DNA from: an uncultured Lachnospiraceae bacterium | GTDB lineage: Bacteria; Bacillota; Clostridia; Lachnospirales; Lachnospiraceae | Direction of reading: 5' to 3' | NCBI GenBank assembly: GCA_910588125.1 | Contig: CAJUPI010000010.1 | Span: 1 to 64,000 of the forward strand | DNA: 64,000 bases | Shown: positions 54,729 through 62,915 of the stretch, piece by piece | How positions within the stretch are numbered: the stretch's first letter is position 1 | Layout of the letters: every line of letters begins with the position of its first letter | Notes under the pieces: generated by a model | What the model was told of the DNA's origin: nothing | Seen by the model: only the letters and a program-made list of their open reading frames with translations | Databases searched by the model: none | Made by a program: the position numbers and the translations under genes

Positions 54729-55667
54729 CTAAACCAGTTTGTCTTCGCCAAACATACCAGCAATCTTGTTGGCAATAAACAGGAGAATAATCCCCACTAC
54801 CGACTGGAACATGCCGATAGCCGTACCAAGCCCATAGTTGTTGGAGCCAATGCCACGGACATAGGCAAACCAGGAAAGTACCATGGCATGGTCCTGGACG
54901 ATACCATTACTGAGAAGCATCTGCCGCTCCATACCTACATTAAGGGCACTTCCGATACTCATGATCAGCAGTACAATGGCTGTCGGTTTCACTCCTGGTA
55001 AAGTAATATGCCAAATCTGCTGGAACCGGTTAGCGCCGTCCACTTTGGCCGCCTCATAAATTCCCTGGTCAATCCCTGCCATCGCTGACAGATAGATGAT
55101 GGCATCCCAGCCAACCTCTTTCCACACATTGATCAGGCACACCACGATCCAGAACATCGGCGAGTTGCTGCTCATCAAATGAAGCCTTGTACCGCCAAGC
55201 ATTGTCTCCAGGGGCCCGCCGTCATTTAAAAACATTTTTGCAATACTGGCAATAATAACCCAAGAAACAAAATGAGGCAAATAAGAAACCGTCTGAGTGA
55301 ATTTTTTAAATCCCTGCATCCGGATTTCATTCAGCATCAGGGCAAACAGGATCGCTCCTGCCGTTCCCAGCCCGATTCCCAGAATGCTGATAAAGATAGT
55401 GTTTACCATAGTCTGCGCAAACAAACGGTCCGTGAACGCCGTCACAAAGTTGCCAAATCCCACAAATGGCCTTTCCCACACAGACATGGCAAAGGTCTTT
55501 GGCGTTACCTCTTGAAATGCCATAGTCCAGCCCCAGAGGGGTATGTACTTGAAAATGATCAGCCAGATAAGAAACGGAACGGACATCATCAACAAAAAAC
55601 GCTGCTTATACATCAGTTCCCAGCTGAACTTTTCTTTTGTTGCCGGGTTCTTTTTCGGTTTTTTCAT
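54729..55667 (-). CDS. Oligosaccharide ABC importer, permease LplB type
   Basis: A 312-residue membrane protein with six hydrophobic segments and the contact loop EAAKVDGANRFQQIWHITLP. It is first in the importer operon (LplB, YtcP, binding protein, then GH42 and kinase). The ATG at 55667 has GGGAGG eight bases upstream; the 34 further open codons run through the promoter and terminator region and are not coding. The promoter is at 55692-55720. Confidence 0.92.
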   Translation of the reverse strand: MKKPKKNPATKEKFSWELMYKQRFLLMMSVPFLIWLIIFKYIPLWGWTMAFQEVTPKTFAMSVWERPFVGFGNFVTAFTDRLFAQTMVNTIFISILGIGLGTAGAILFALMLNEIRMQGFKKFTQTVSYLPHFVSWVIIASIAKMFLNDGGPLETMLGGTRLHLMSSNSPMFWIVVCLINVWKEVGWDAIIYLSAMAGIDQGIYEAAKVDGANRFQQIWHITLPGVKPTAIVLLIMSIGSALNVGMERQMLLSNGIVQDHAMVLSWFAYVRGIGSNNYGLGTAIGMFQSVVGIILLFIANKIAGMFGEDKLV

Positions 55668-55691
55668 ACCGCTTACCTCCCTCGTTTTTTT

Positions 55692-55720
55692 ATTATAATT
55701 ATTATAAAAATCCGGCACAA
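55692..55720 (-). promoter_or_regulatory. Putative promoter of the oligosaccharide importer operon
   Basis: On the minus strand TTGTGC, a 17-bp spacer and consensus TATAAT, lying directly after a terminator hairpin. Confidence 0.5.
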
Positions 55721-55725
55721 AATAA

Positions 55726-55751
55726 AAAACCCCGAAATTCAGAGGGGTTTT
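55726..55751 (-). terminator. Terminator hairpin between the wall-binding gene and the importer operon
   Basis: AAAACCCC, a 10-nt loop and GGGGTTTT; on the minus strand it is followed by TTATTTTG. It acts as a second stop after the hairpin at 55828-55877. Confidence 0.8.
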
Positions 55752-55779
55752 CCATGAAAATTCTAACATAAAGCAGCAA

Positions 55780-55828
55780 TGTCATTAAGTTTATCTCTGA
55801 GAATCCTCAGCCATGGAAAAAGGAGCGA
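55780..55828. repeat. Family B inverted repeat, copy B3 (left arm only)
   Basis: The stretch CAATGTCATTAAGTTTATCTC is, in its first 20 bases, identical to the left arm of B1, and the match resumes with CTCAGCCA and GGAAAAAGGAGCG. The right arm is missing; a different hairpin follows. No target duplication is visible. Confidence 0.75.
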
Positions 55829-55877
55829 AAAGAGGCAGGCCACAACCTCCTTTGAGACTATGGCCTGCCACTCTTTT
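55828..55877 (-). terminator. Terminator hairpin overlapping the stop of the wall-binding gene
   Basis: AAAAGAG plus GCAGGCCA pair with TGGCCTGC plus CTCTTTT (two-base bulge, 18-nt loop). The stem reaches into the TAA stop codon; CTCTTTTCGCTCC follows on the minus strand. Confidence 0.65.
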
Positions 55878-57432
55878 AATCCTCATCCGGGCATTCTACT
55901 GCCACATAATCGGTCACCTCGTAGCGGATTCCCTCTACCTTGACCCTGCCCTTTTTCTTTATCTTGCCGGACTTATTGATCATCACAGCTTCACCGGCCC
56001 GGATCAACGGTTCTGCTCCGGCTTTCACCACAATTTCTCCGTCCTCCTCCCGAAAATCCTCCTTGTCATAGATATCTCTGTCCATGGGGAAAACCTCCCA
56101 GCCACCTTCCGAACAAAGCATCACTCCATCCTCTCCATAAACTCGATCCTCCACCAGCGCATTGGTGTAGGCCCATCCTGCTTTATGGAAATGATAAGTT
56201 TCAGAATCCCCGTCCAGGGAAAGACGAATCCTCTTTCCCTTCGCCATCTGTCCCAAAGTAGCCTCATTCTGGCTCAGATAATAAATTCCTGCCGGTTTAC
56301 TGGAGCCTCCCTTTCCGATGACACCGGTATTCTCCAGATAATCAAACTCACTCTCCACGAATGGGCTTCCCCCGGTGTCATTGCCGCCTGTGCTGATTAG
56401 TCCCGTCACCATGCGCCCATGATCATCAAAGAAATACACCTGGCCATCAATTTTTTTCCATCCAAGAACACTGTCGCTGTCCCTGCCTCCCTCATTGTAC
56501 AGATAACCATCCTTCTTGTCACAATAGAACCAGTGAGGATCGCTGCTCTCATCACTGTCCGGATCCGAGGCAAAAAGCCAGCCCTTGGCCATGATGCCGG
56601 TCACCTTGTCGTAATAACGGTTCACGCCAAAATTTTTTCCATCTTCCTCTTCATCTCCGTTCGGATTATCCGGATGTACTGCCGGGGCCCAGCCGGTGAT
56701 CATCACACCGTTCTCGTCAAATCCGAATCTCTGGCCGTTTTCAATCTCACATTCGTCCGATCGCTTCATTTTGCCATCCCAGCCAAAATAAAACATTTCA
56801 TAGCCGTCATACACCTTCGTGGGATCGGTCAGTATCTCGTCCTCATCATCCGGCGGTATCAGATACTGCCACTGGGTATGTACATACCCCTCATTTTCAT
56901 CTCCCAGATAATAAATATCATAGTTCCCGTCATGGTTCTCAATCTTCTGCCAGCCAGTCAGCATATGGCCATCACTGTCAAAAAAGTATTTTTGCAGCTC
57001 TCCCGATTTATCCCGGATATGATAGGCATGATTTTCCTTTCGTTTTGCACTGCCATCTGCCCCGATATAATACCAGACAGTATCCACCTCCTGGTCACAA
57101 ATCTCCTCCGCATTCGACTGGGACGCCCAGCGGTTCGTGACACGCACGCCGTTTTTATCTACATAATAGAGCTTATTCCCGTTTTCGATGATCCGATCCG
57201 TGGCCATATAGCCTTCCTCATCCAGATAATATCGGTTCCGATCTGCCCCGCGGATCCAGGTGTCTGTTTTTCGCTCTCCACTGGAATCCAGGTAGAACCA
57301 GCGCCCATCCTCTTCCTGCTGCCAGCCACGGTTTTTCACCTCTTCTTCCTCTGCAAAAGCAGGAAAGATTGTGGCGACAGACAGCAGACTTATCATCCAT
57401 ACCGCACAAATCTGCCGTATCTCTCTTTTCAT
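55876..57432 (-). CDS. Secreted choline-binding-like (CW_binding repeat) protein
   Basis: A 518-residue secreted protein. The signal peptide is residues 1-27 (cut after AFA). Residues about 35-350 are a run of aromatic repeats such as GRWFYLDSSG, NRYYLDEEGYMAT, KLYYVDKNG and QVYFFDDHGRMVTG, the cell-wall-binding (choline-binding) repeat pattern, some with acidic insertions (DEDEILTD, DPDSDESS). The last 150 residues are not obviously repeats, and no catalytic domain is visible. It begins 21 bp after the GH5 gene, so the two are co-expressed; a role in wall-attached display or substrate capture is an inference. Confidence 0.85.
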   Translation of the reverse strand: MKREIRQICAVWMISLLSVATIFPAFAEEEEVKNRGWQQEEDGRWFYLDSSGERKTDTWIRGADRNRYYLDEEGYMATDRIIENGNKLYYVDKNGVRVTNRWASQSNAEEICDQEVDTVWYYIGADGSAKRKENHAYHIRDKSGELQKYFFDSDGHMLTGWQKIENHDGNYDIYYLGDENEGYVHTQWQYLIPPDDEDEILTDPTKVYDGYEMFYFGWDGKMKRSDECEIENGQRFGFDENGVMITGWAPAVHPDNPNGDEEEDGKNFGVNRYYDKVTGIMAKGWLFASDPDSDESSDPHWFYCDKKDGYLYNEGGRDSDSVLGWKKIDGQVYFFDDHGRMVTGLISTGGNDTGGSPFVESEFDYLENTGVIGKGGSSKPAGIYYLSQNEATLGQMAKGKRIRLSLDGDSETYHFHKAGWAYTNALVEDRVYGEDGVMLCSEGGWEVFPMDRDIYDKEDFREEDGEIVVKAGAEPLIRAGEAVMINKSGKIKKKGRVKVEGIRYEVTDYVAVECPDED

Positions 57433-57453
57433 TTTCCGCTCTCCCCTCCTGAA

Positions 57454-60400
57454 TTAATCCAGATCTATGTCGTATCCAAAACCATCGGTCTCCAAAATAT
57501 CCTCCGGATCGAAAATTAAAATCATCTGTTCAATCCAATACCCTACTGCATCCAGATCAAAATACAACACTGGGAAGTCTTCCGAATCCTCTTTTTTTGC
57601 CCATTCGATCATACGGCCAATCGCATTTCTTTCAGCCGGGGCAAATTCATACTCTCTCTGGCTCTCAGGCTCAACCGGAAGCTTCTTTGTCACAGCCTTC
57701 CAGCCGTCAAAAGCTGTGTTCGAAGAAGTTGCCCTGGCCTCGGCAGATTCCTCATATTCTTTCCAGTCAGCAGAGGTTGCGATGCGCAAAATTCCTTTTT
57801 GGCCGCCGTTTTCTTCTTTCATAGAATCGCTGACCGTGTATTCCATTCCAACCGGTACATTCATTACTGGCAGACGGAACAAGTTCTTACCCAATTTCAC
57901 GGCTTCCTCCACAGCAGGAAGCAGATGGTTTCCAGCTACCTGAGAAACCAGAACAACCTTCTTAACCTCCACTTTCCAATCGGCGTTACTCCAGTTCCCA
58001 TAATGGTTGAGATTCACTTCACCAACACCATTTGACGGTCCGCCACAGTCTTCAAAACAGATATAATAGCCTTCCTCATCATTGCCTGTAATAAGCTCGT
58101 CAAAGCCCTTCTGCCGCCAGCCGTCATTCCACCAGCCGGCTACCGAGCCATCTGTCAGAGTAACTTCTTCTGACAGATAAATCTTCAGAGCACAGGTTTC
58201 CTCACCGTCTGTCTGATCTTCTATCGCTTCCCCGCTGAATATTACCTTGCCGGTCCAATCGGCAGAAAGCCCTGCCAAGCTGCCAGAATCCAGTGCTTCC
58301 TCTATGATTTGAATATCTTTAATGATACAGCTTTCGGCTGAAGCATCATCGCTTAATTTTACCGTTACTTTATTATTTTGAGGATTTCCGATTACAACTG
58401 CCTGGCACTCTCCGCCATTGTCATTAGAAAACTCCCCTACTATCGTAACTCCGCTATGGGACGCATCCTTCAATTCCACTTCGCCTTTGTAGCCGGCTTC
58501 TGCTGTAAAAGTAATTTCCATTCTCACCGGATTGCTTCCCAGGACTCCTTCTGTGTCATACTTTGCAAGATTGATTTCTGCCGTCTCTCCCTTTACGATA
58601 TTATCCGTCTCACCAGGGTCTTCTCCTGCTTCCTTCTTCACTGCCACCAGCTTCTTAATCGTCAGGGACGGGGCCGGATTCTCATCCCACCAGGACATCA
58701 ACAGACCAAAGCTGCTCAAGCTGCCACAATCTGCCCAAATGAAATCTCCATCAGCATCGCTGTCCGTTTCCCAGTCTGCACAGGCAAATTCTGCTCCGTT
58801 TACCTTCAGGGCGATTCCACTGTTTTTGATGTCATCACCTGAGAAAGAGTAATACACTTTTACTCCTGCCCGCTCTCCCGTCACGGCCGCCTCTACTGCC
58901 TGATCAATAACTGCCTGCGGAAATGCCACGCTGCCCATGGAACCGATTTTTGCCAGGGCAGAATCATCTGCCGGTTCTATCGTAATCTCTTCCACCTCGA
59001 ATTTTCCGGTCACATCCTCACTCTGGACCGCCTCTATTTTGAGGATATCCTCTGTACTTACCACAGCAGTCAAAACGGGATCTGGTGTATGCCAGGCAGT
59101 GGTTCCGCTGCTCATCGCTGACAGTACATAGCCATCCTGACTCGAAAGAGACACTTCTGCCATTGCCGTACCCTCTCCTTCAAACCGCCGTACCTTAACC
59201 GTAATTTTTGCCAGGCTTCCTGAAGCAATGCCTGACTGCTCCAGCAGATCCTTTAACGCATAATCCCTTACTTCTCCGGCGTTCATGGTAAAGGACGAAA
59301 ACTCCTCTTTCTGTTCTGCTGTCTTTACCACCACCAGCTTCTTCACTGCCAGGGACGGAGCCGGATTCTCATCCCACCAGGACATCGACAATCCTAAATC
59401 CCTCAAATTCCCGCAGTCTGCCCAGATATATGCTCCTTCTCCATCACTGCCCGTCTCCCAGTCCGCACAGGCAAGCTCTGTGCCGTTTACCTTCAGGGCG
59501 ATTCCACTGTTTTTGATATCATCGCCTGAGAAAGAGTAATATACCTTCACTCCTGCCCGTTCTCCCGTCACAGCTGCTACCTTTGCCTCATCGATAACAG
59601 CCTGAGGGAGTGCCACGCTTCCCATGGAACCGATTTCTGTCAGAATATCTGCCGTCACCGGCTCTACCGTAATATTCTCTATCTCGAAATCTCCCGCCAC
59701 ATCTTCACTCTGTGCCGCGCTGATCTTTAAGACATCCTCCTGGTTTACCACTGCGGTCAGAATCGGATCCGGCGTATGCCAGGCAGTGGTTCCGCTGCTC
59801 ATCGCTGACAATACATAGCCTTTTCGATCCGTGAGAGACACTTCTGCCGTGGCCGTAGCTGCCGCATCAAGCCGCCGCACCTTAACCGTAATCCTTGCCA
59901 TGCCTCCGGAAGCAATCCCCGCCTGTTCCAGCAGATCCTTTAATGGGTAATCTACGGACTCCCCTGCTTTTACCAGAACCGGGCTAAATGGATTTTCTTC
60001 CTCCTGCTCTATTACTATCACCTTGGTGATAGTAAATCCATCTTGCAGCTCCCACAAATTAAACCATACCTTATTGGCAGAAGCTTCGTATTTCTCTTTG
60101 GGAATAAAGATATACATTCCACCATCGTCGTTTTTGACGGTCCAGTCTTTTCCTTCCATACCGTCATCCCAGCCCATATCATTGACAAATAGTTTTCCGC
60201 CAAATTTCTCAGCCTTAAAGTCTTTGTCCTCTGTGGTAAAATAAATTTTTATCCCCTCCGGCTCACTTCCGTCATAATTTTGAACCGTCATCGCTTCTCT
60301 GCTGAAGTTTGTGATTCCTCCCTGCATTTTCTGCAATACATTCGGATCGTCCTCTTCCTCCAGCACCTCTACATAGATCCCCTTTATCAGAATATCACTG

Positions 60401-62715
60401 CCGCTGCTGTTTTTCAAATTGACTGCCACATCCTGCTTTCGCGGCGCTCCACTGATAGATGCCCCGGCGGTATTATCATTCTCCTCACTGCCCAAGGTGC
60501 TGCTGAAGCTCACGCCGTTTGCTTTGTACATATGAACACTCACATCTTTAACCGGCAATCCTTCTGGATTCTCGACTGCAAATGTGACTTTAAGCTTCTG
60601 GTTCTTATTCCGGTCTCCCGAAACCCCGGCAATTTTCATCAAATCATCCCAGGTATAAGACAGCTCTTCTCCATTCTTCACCAGAATCGGATCCTGGTTT
60701 CCCTTCTCAATGACCTCGCATCTCATGGCAAAGCGGAAATAGGAACGTTTGTTCCCGGTTACCCATAATTTCACTACCATGGTATTCTGCGCCGGAATAA
60801 ATACAAACTCCTGTTTGTTGCCCCCGAAACCATTATCCTCCAAACCGGGAATTTCGATAGCGCCAGAAGCCCAATCGTCTGTCAGAGGATAGATCGTCAG
60901 ACGAATCTTGTCTCCCAGTTCAAAGCCGTCATACAGCTCCTTAATATTCACTGTACAGCTATAGCCATCCTTATTCAGGCCATCCAAGCTATAGGGATAT
61001 GCTTTTACCTCCCTCTCGCCGTACTGGTTTCCACTTCCGCCCGGATTTGTTCCGTGGTTCGGACGGCCGTTTCCGCCTCCGCCACCGCCTCCTCCGCCGC
61101 TGTTCGTGTAGGGGCCAGCCGTATTGACATTTTCTCCTTCTGCATAGAGAATCGTTACCCGGCCATTTTCAAAAGCAAGATCGCTGACCCGGTTGCCGCC
61201 TTTGGATTCGTCAGTCCACCACAAAAAGATACCCAGACGGTCGCCGAGCCGCCCTCGTTCTTCCTCGGTGAACATGTAAGTCACCTCGTCGAACACACTG
61301 TTGAACTGATATTGCGGTGTGTTGTCGTAGCCGTCAATCCAGATTCCGCCGCCGCCATAACTGTCCCAGTCACTGGAACATATCAGGCTGAACTTCACTC
61401 CCAAAATTTTGGAGGGATCATAGGAGGCCAGCGATACCCATCCTCCGGGGCTGATGGGAAGCTGTACTTCTTTATAATTAGTAATAGACAGATCCTTTCT
61501 GGCAATCTGCCCGCTGGCCTTTTTCTGAGCCAGCTCTGCATAATTGGCACGAATCTGTGCATCGTAGAATTCTCCGCTGTTCCGTTCAATAAATTTCATG
61601 TCGCCGGCATTGCTGGTATCCCAGAGTACCGGACACATGCCATATTCCATGATAATTTCCGGAACCTTTTTCACATAGTCACGGATACTCTGTTTTTCTT
61701 TATTATCTTCCGTCAAAACTCCATATTCGCCGATAATTACCGGCACTCCTTTACCCAGGAAGTTGTTGGCCAGCATATCAAAATGTTCTCTCACTGCCGC
61801 AATATCTTCCTCACTGCCCCAGGTAGTCACCGGCTCGCACCAGTCCACATTATGCTCTGCCACCGCAAAGGGCGAGGGACTATAATAATGGATGGACAGT
61901 ATACAGCGCCCGGCCGGATCCTCCGGCATATGGTAACGTCGATCACATGTCTGTTTGATATCGGTGTTAAAACCCGGAATCAGCAAATGACGTCCGGCAT
62001 TATTTCCGCCTGTCGCCCGCACCGTATCCACAAAAAGCTGATTTAAATGATTCAAAAGTTCATACTGCCTGGACTTACTTGAGGCAGCCGGAAATTCCAC
62101 CTCATTCATCCCTTCAAAGATCAGGTGATCTCCATAACCCGCAAAATTAGTGGCGATTTGATTCCACACTGCCGCATATTTTCTGGAAGTGCTATCAAAA
62201 TCCGTGACGATATTGCGCACCCAGGAATTATCCGCAGCACCGCTGTCATGATGAATGTTCAAAATCACATACATATCCTCTTCCATGCACCAGTCCACTA
62301 CTGTCTGCACTGCGGACATATACCCAGGATCAATCTGGTTATTGCCGTCAATCCACTTTGCCCAGCTGACAGGCAGACGAATGGTCTTAAAACCTGCCTG
62401 ATGTACCTTCTGGATAAAATGCTTGGAAACCGGATCATTATTCCATGCCCTCTGATACTCCCAGGGATCATCAATCGTAATCCAGGAGCCAATGCTGTCA
62501 AAGGTATTGCCGATGTTGTATCCCAGCCCCATATCATCTACGATCTGCCAGGACGTCATGTTTTCACGGACAATACCGTTTTTCCCATAGCTTTCCGCAT
62601 GGGCCGGGAATACCAGCCCCTGCATGCAGGTAGTCACGGTCAGTACCGCTATCAATACCCGGGCTGTCACTCGCTTTAAGTGGTCTTCCCATCTTGTTTT
62701 GAAGTGCTTCTTCAT
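57454..62715 (-). CDS. Multimodular secreted GH5 endo-beta-glucanase
   Basis: A 1753-residue secreted enzyme. Signal peptide 1-40 (AHA). A GH5 catalytic domain (about 50-395) has acid/base Glu205 (FEGMNEVEF) and nucleophile Glu330 (PVIIGEYGV); MGLGYNIGNTFDS and TIRLPVSWAKW fit the GH5_4 type, which includes xyloglucanases and glucanases. A CBM-like domain (about 408-525), a glycine run and linker (540-565) and a second beta-rich domain (570-672) follow. Four alternating pairs of two module types then fill 675-1592, and a unique tail ends the protein. The ATG follows GGGGAGG. No LPXTG or SLH anchor is seen. It is the likely polymer-degrading entry point of the locus. Confidence 0.9.
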   Translation of the reverse strand: MKKHFKTRWEDHLKRVTARVLIAVLTVTTCMQGLVFPAHAESYGKNGIVRENMTSWQIVDDMGLGYNIGNTFDSIGSWITIDDPWEYQRAWNNDPVSKHFIQKVHQAGFKTIRLPVSWAKWIDGNNQIDPGYMSAVQTVVDWCMEEDMYVILNIHHDSGAADNSWVRNIVTDFDSTSRKYAAVWNQIATNFAGYGDHLIFEGMNEVEFPAASSKSRQYELLNHLNQLFVDTVRATGGNNAGRHLLIPGFNTDIKQTCDRRYHMPEDPAGRCILSIHYYSPSPFAVAEHNVDWCEPVTTWGSEEDIAAVREHFDMLANNFLGKGVPVIIGEYGVLTEDNKEKQSIRDYVKKVPEIIMEYGMCPVLWDTSNAGDMKFIERNSGEFYDAQIRANYAELAQKKASGQIARKDLSITNYKEVQLPISPGGWVSLASYDPSKILGVKFSLICSSDWDSYGGGGIWIDGYDNTPQYQFNSVFDEVTYMFTEEERGRLGDRLGIFLWWTDESKGGNRVSDLAFENGRVTILYAEGENVNTAGPYTNSGGGGGGGGGNGRPNHGTNPGGSGNQYGEREVKAYPYSLDGLNKDGYSCTVNIKELYDGFELGDKIRLTIYPLTDDWASGAIEIPGLEDNGFGGNKQEFVFIPAQNTMVVKLWVTGNKRSYFRFAMRCEVIEKGNQDPILVKNGEELSYTWDDLMKIAGVSGDRNKNQKLKVTFAVENPEGLPVKDVSVHMYKANGVSFSSTLGSEENDNTAGASISGAPRKQDVAVNLKNSSGSDILIKGIYVEVLEEEDDPNVLQKMQGGITNFSREAMTVQNYDGSEPEGIKIYFTTEDKDFKAEKFGGKLFVNDMGWDDGMEGKDWTVKNDDGGMYIFIPKEKYEASANKVWFNLWELQDGFTITKVIVIEQEEENPFSPVLVKAGESVDYPLKDLLEQAGIASGGMARITVKVRRLDAAATATAEVSLTDRKGYVLSAMSSGTTAWHTPDPILTAVVNQEDVLKISAAQSEDVAGDFEIENITVEPVTADILTEIGSMGSVALPQAVIDEAKVAAVTGERAGVKVYYSFSGDDIKNSGIALKVNGTELACADWETGSDGEGAYIWADCGNLRDLGLSMSWWDENPAPSLAVKKLVVVKTAEQKEEFSSFTMNAGEVRDYALKDLLEQSGIASGSLAKITVKVRRFEGEGTAMAEVSLSSQDGYVLSAMSSGTTAWHTPDPVLTAVVSTEDILKIEAVQSEDVTGKFEVEEITIEPADDSALAKIGSMGSVAFPQAVIDQAVEAAVTGERAGVKVYYSFSGDDIKNSGIALKVNGAEFACADWETDSDADGDFIWADCGSLSSFGLLMSWWDENPAPSLTIKKLVAVKKEAGEDPGETDNIVKGETAEINLAKYDTEGVLGSNPVRMEITFTAEAGYKGEVELKDASHSGVTIVGEFSNDNGGECQAVVIGNPQNNKVTVKLSDDASAESCIIKDIQIIEEALDSGSLAGLSADWTGKVIFSGEAIEDQTDGEETCALKIYLSEEVTLTDGSVAGWWNDGWRQKGFDELITGNDEEGYYICFEDCGGPSNGVGEVNLNHYGNWSNADWKVEVKKVVLVSQVAGNHLLPAVEEAVKLGKNLFRLPVMNVPVGMEYTVSDSMKEENGGQKGILRIATSADWKEYEESAEARATSSNTAFDGWKAVTKKLPVEPESQREYEFAPAERNAIGRMIEWAKKEDSEDFPVLYFDLDAVGYWIEQMILIFDPEDILETDGFGYDIDLD
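58636..59985 (-). repeat. Tandem 660-bp repeat inside the GH5 gene
   Basis: Two consecutive units encode residues about 911-1131 and 1140-1360. They keep long identical stretches (for example AMSSGTTAWHTPDP, TGERAGVKVYYSFSGDDIKN, MSWWDENPAPSL) and are also close at the DNA level, pointing to a recent duplication or gene conversion. Confidence 0.88.
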
Positions 62716-62762
62716 GTTGCCTCCCCTTTCTTAAAATAATTAGTTTTAATACTCCTAGGACT

Positions 62763-62771
62763 ATTGTAACA
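62763..62771 (-). promoter_or_regulatory. Extended -10 promoter of the GH5 operon
   Basis: On the minus strand TGTTACAAT, an extended -10 box about 50 bp before the ATG; no convincing -35, consistent with activation by a regulator. Confidence 0.5.
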
Positions 62772-62843
62772 TTCTCCCCATGATAGAAAACACCCGAAAA
62801 AATGAATCTGAATTTCCAAAATTTTAGAGATTTCTAAAAAAAC

Positions 62844-62896
62844 GAGGGCGCCACAAAATAAGTCATTCGCCATTTTCCTTATTTTGCAACACCCTC
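62844..62896. repeat. Family A intergenic inverted repeat, copy A8 (short form)
   Basis: A 53-bp hairpin made only of outer arms: GAGGGCGCCACAAAATAAG and TTATTTTGCAACACCCTC. It starts 20 bp after the stop codon of the AraC-type regulator. Confidence 0.88.
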
Positions 62897-62915
62897 ATTC
62901 TATATCTCACTTTTT

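Noticed and set aside
61054..62046. A 330-codon plus-strand frame opposite the GH5 catalytic domain
   Set aside because: The minus strand encodes an intact GH5 domain with both catalytic glutamates; the plus frame shows no recognisable feature.
1..62896. Family A repeats as a CRISPR array or a complete insertion sequence
   Set aside because: The copies are scattered, palindromic and of different lengths without spacers in series, and none encodes a transposase.
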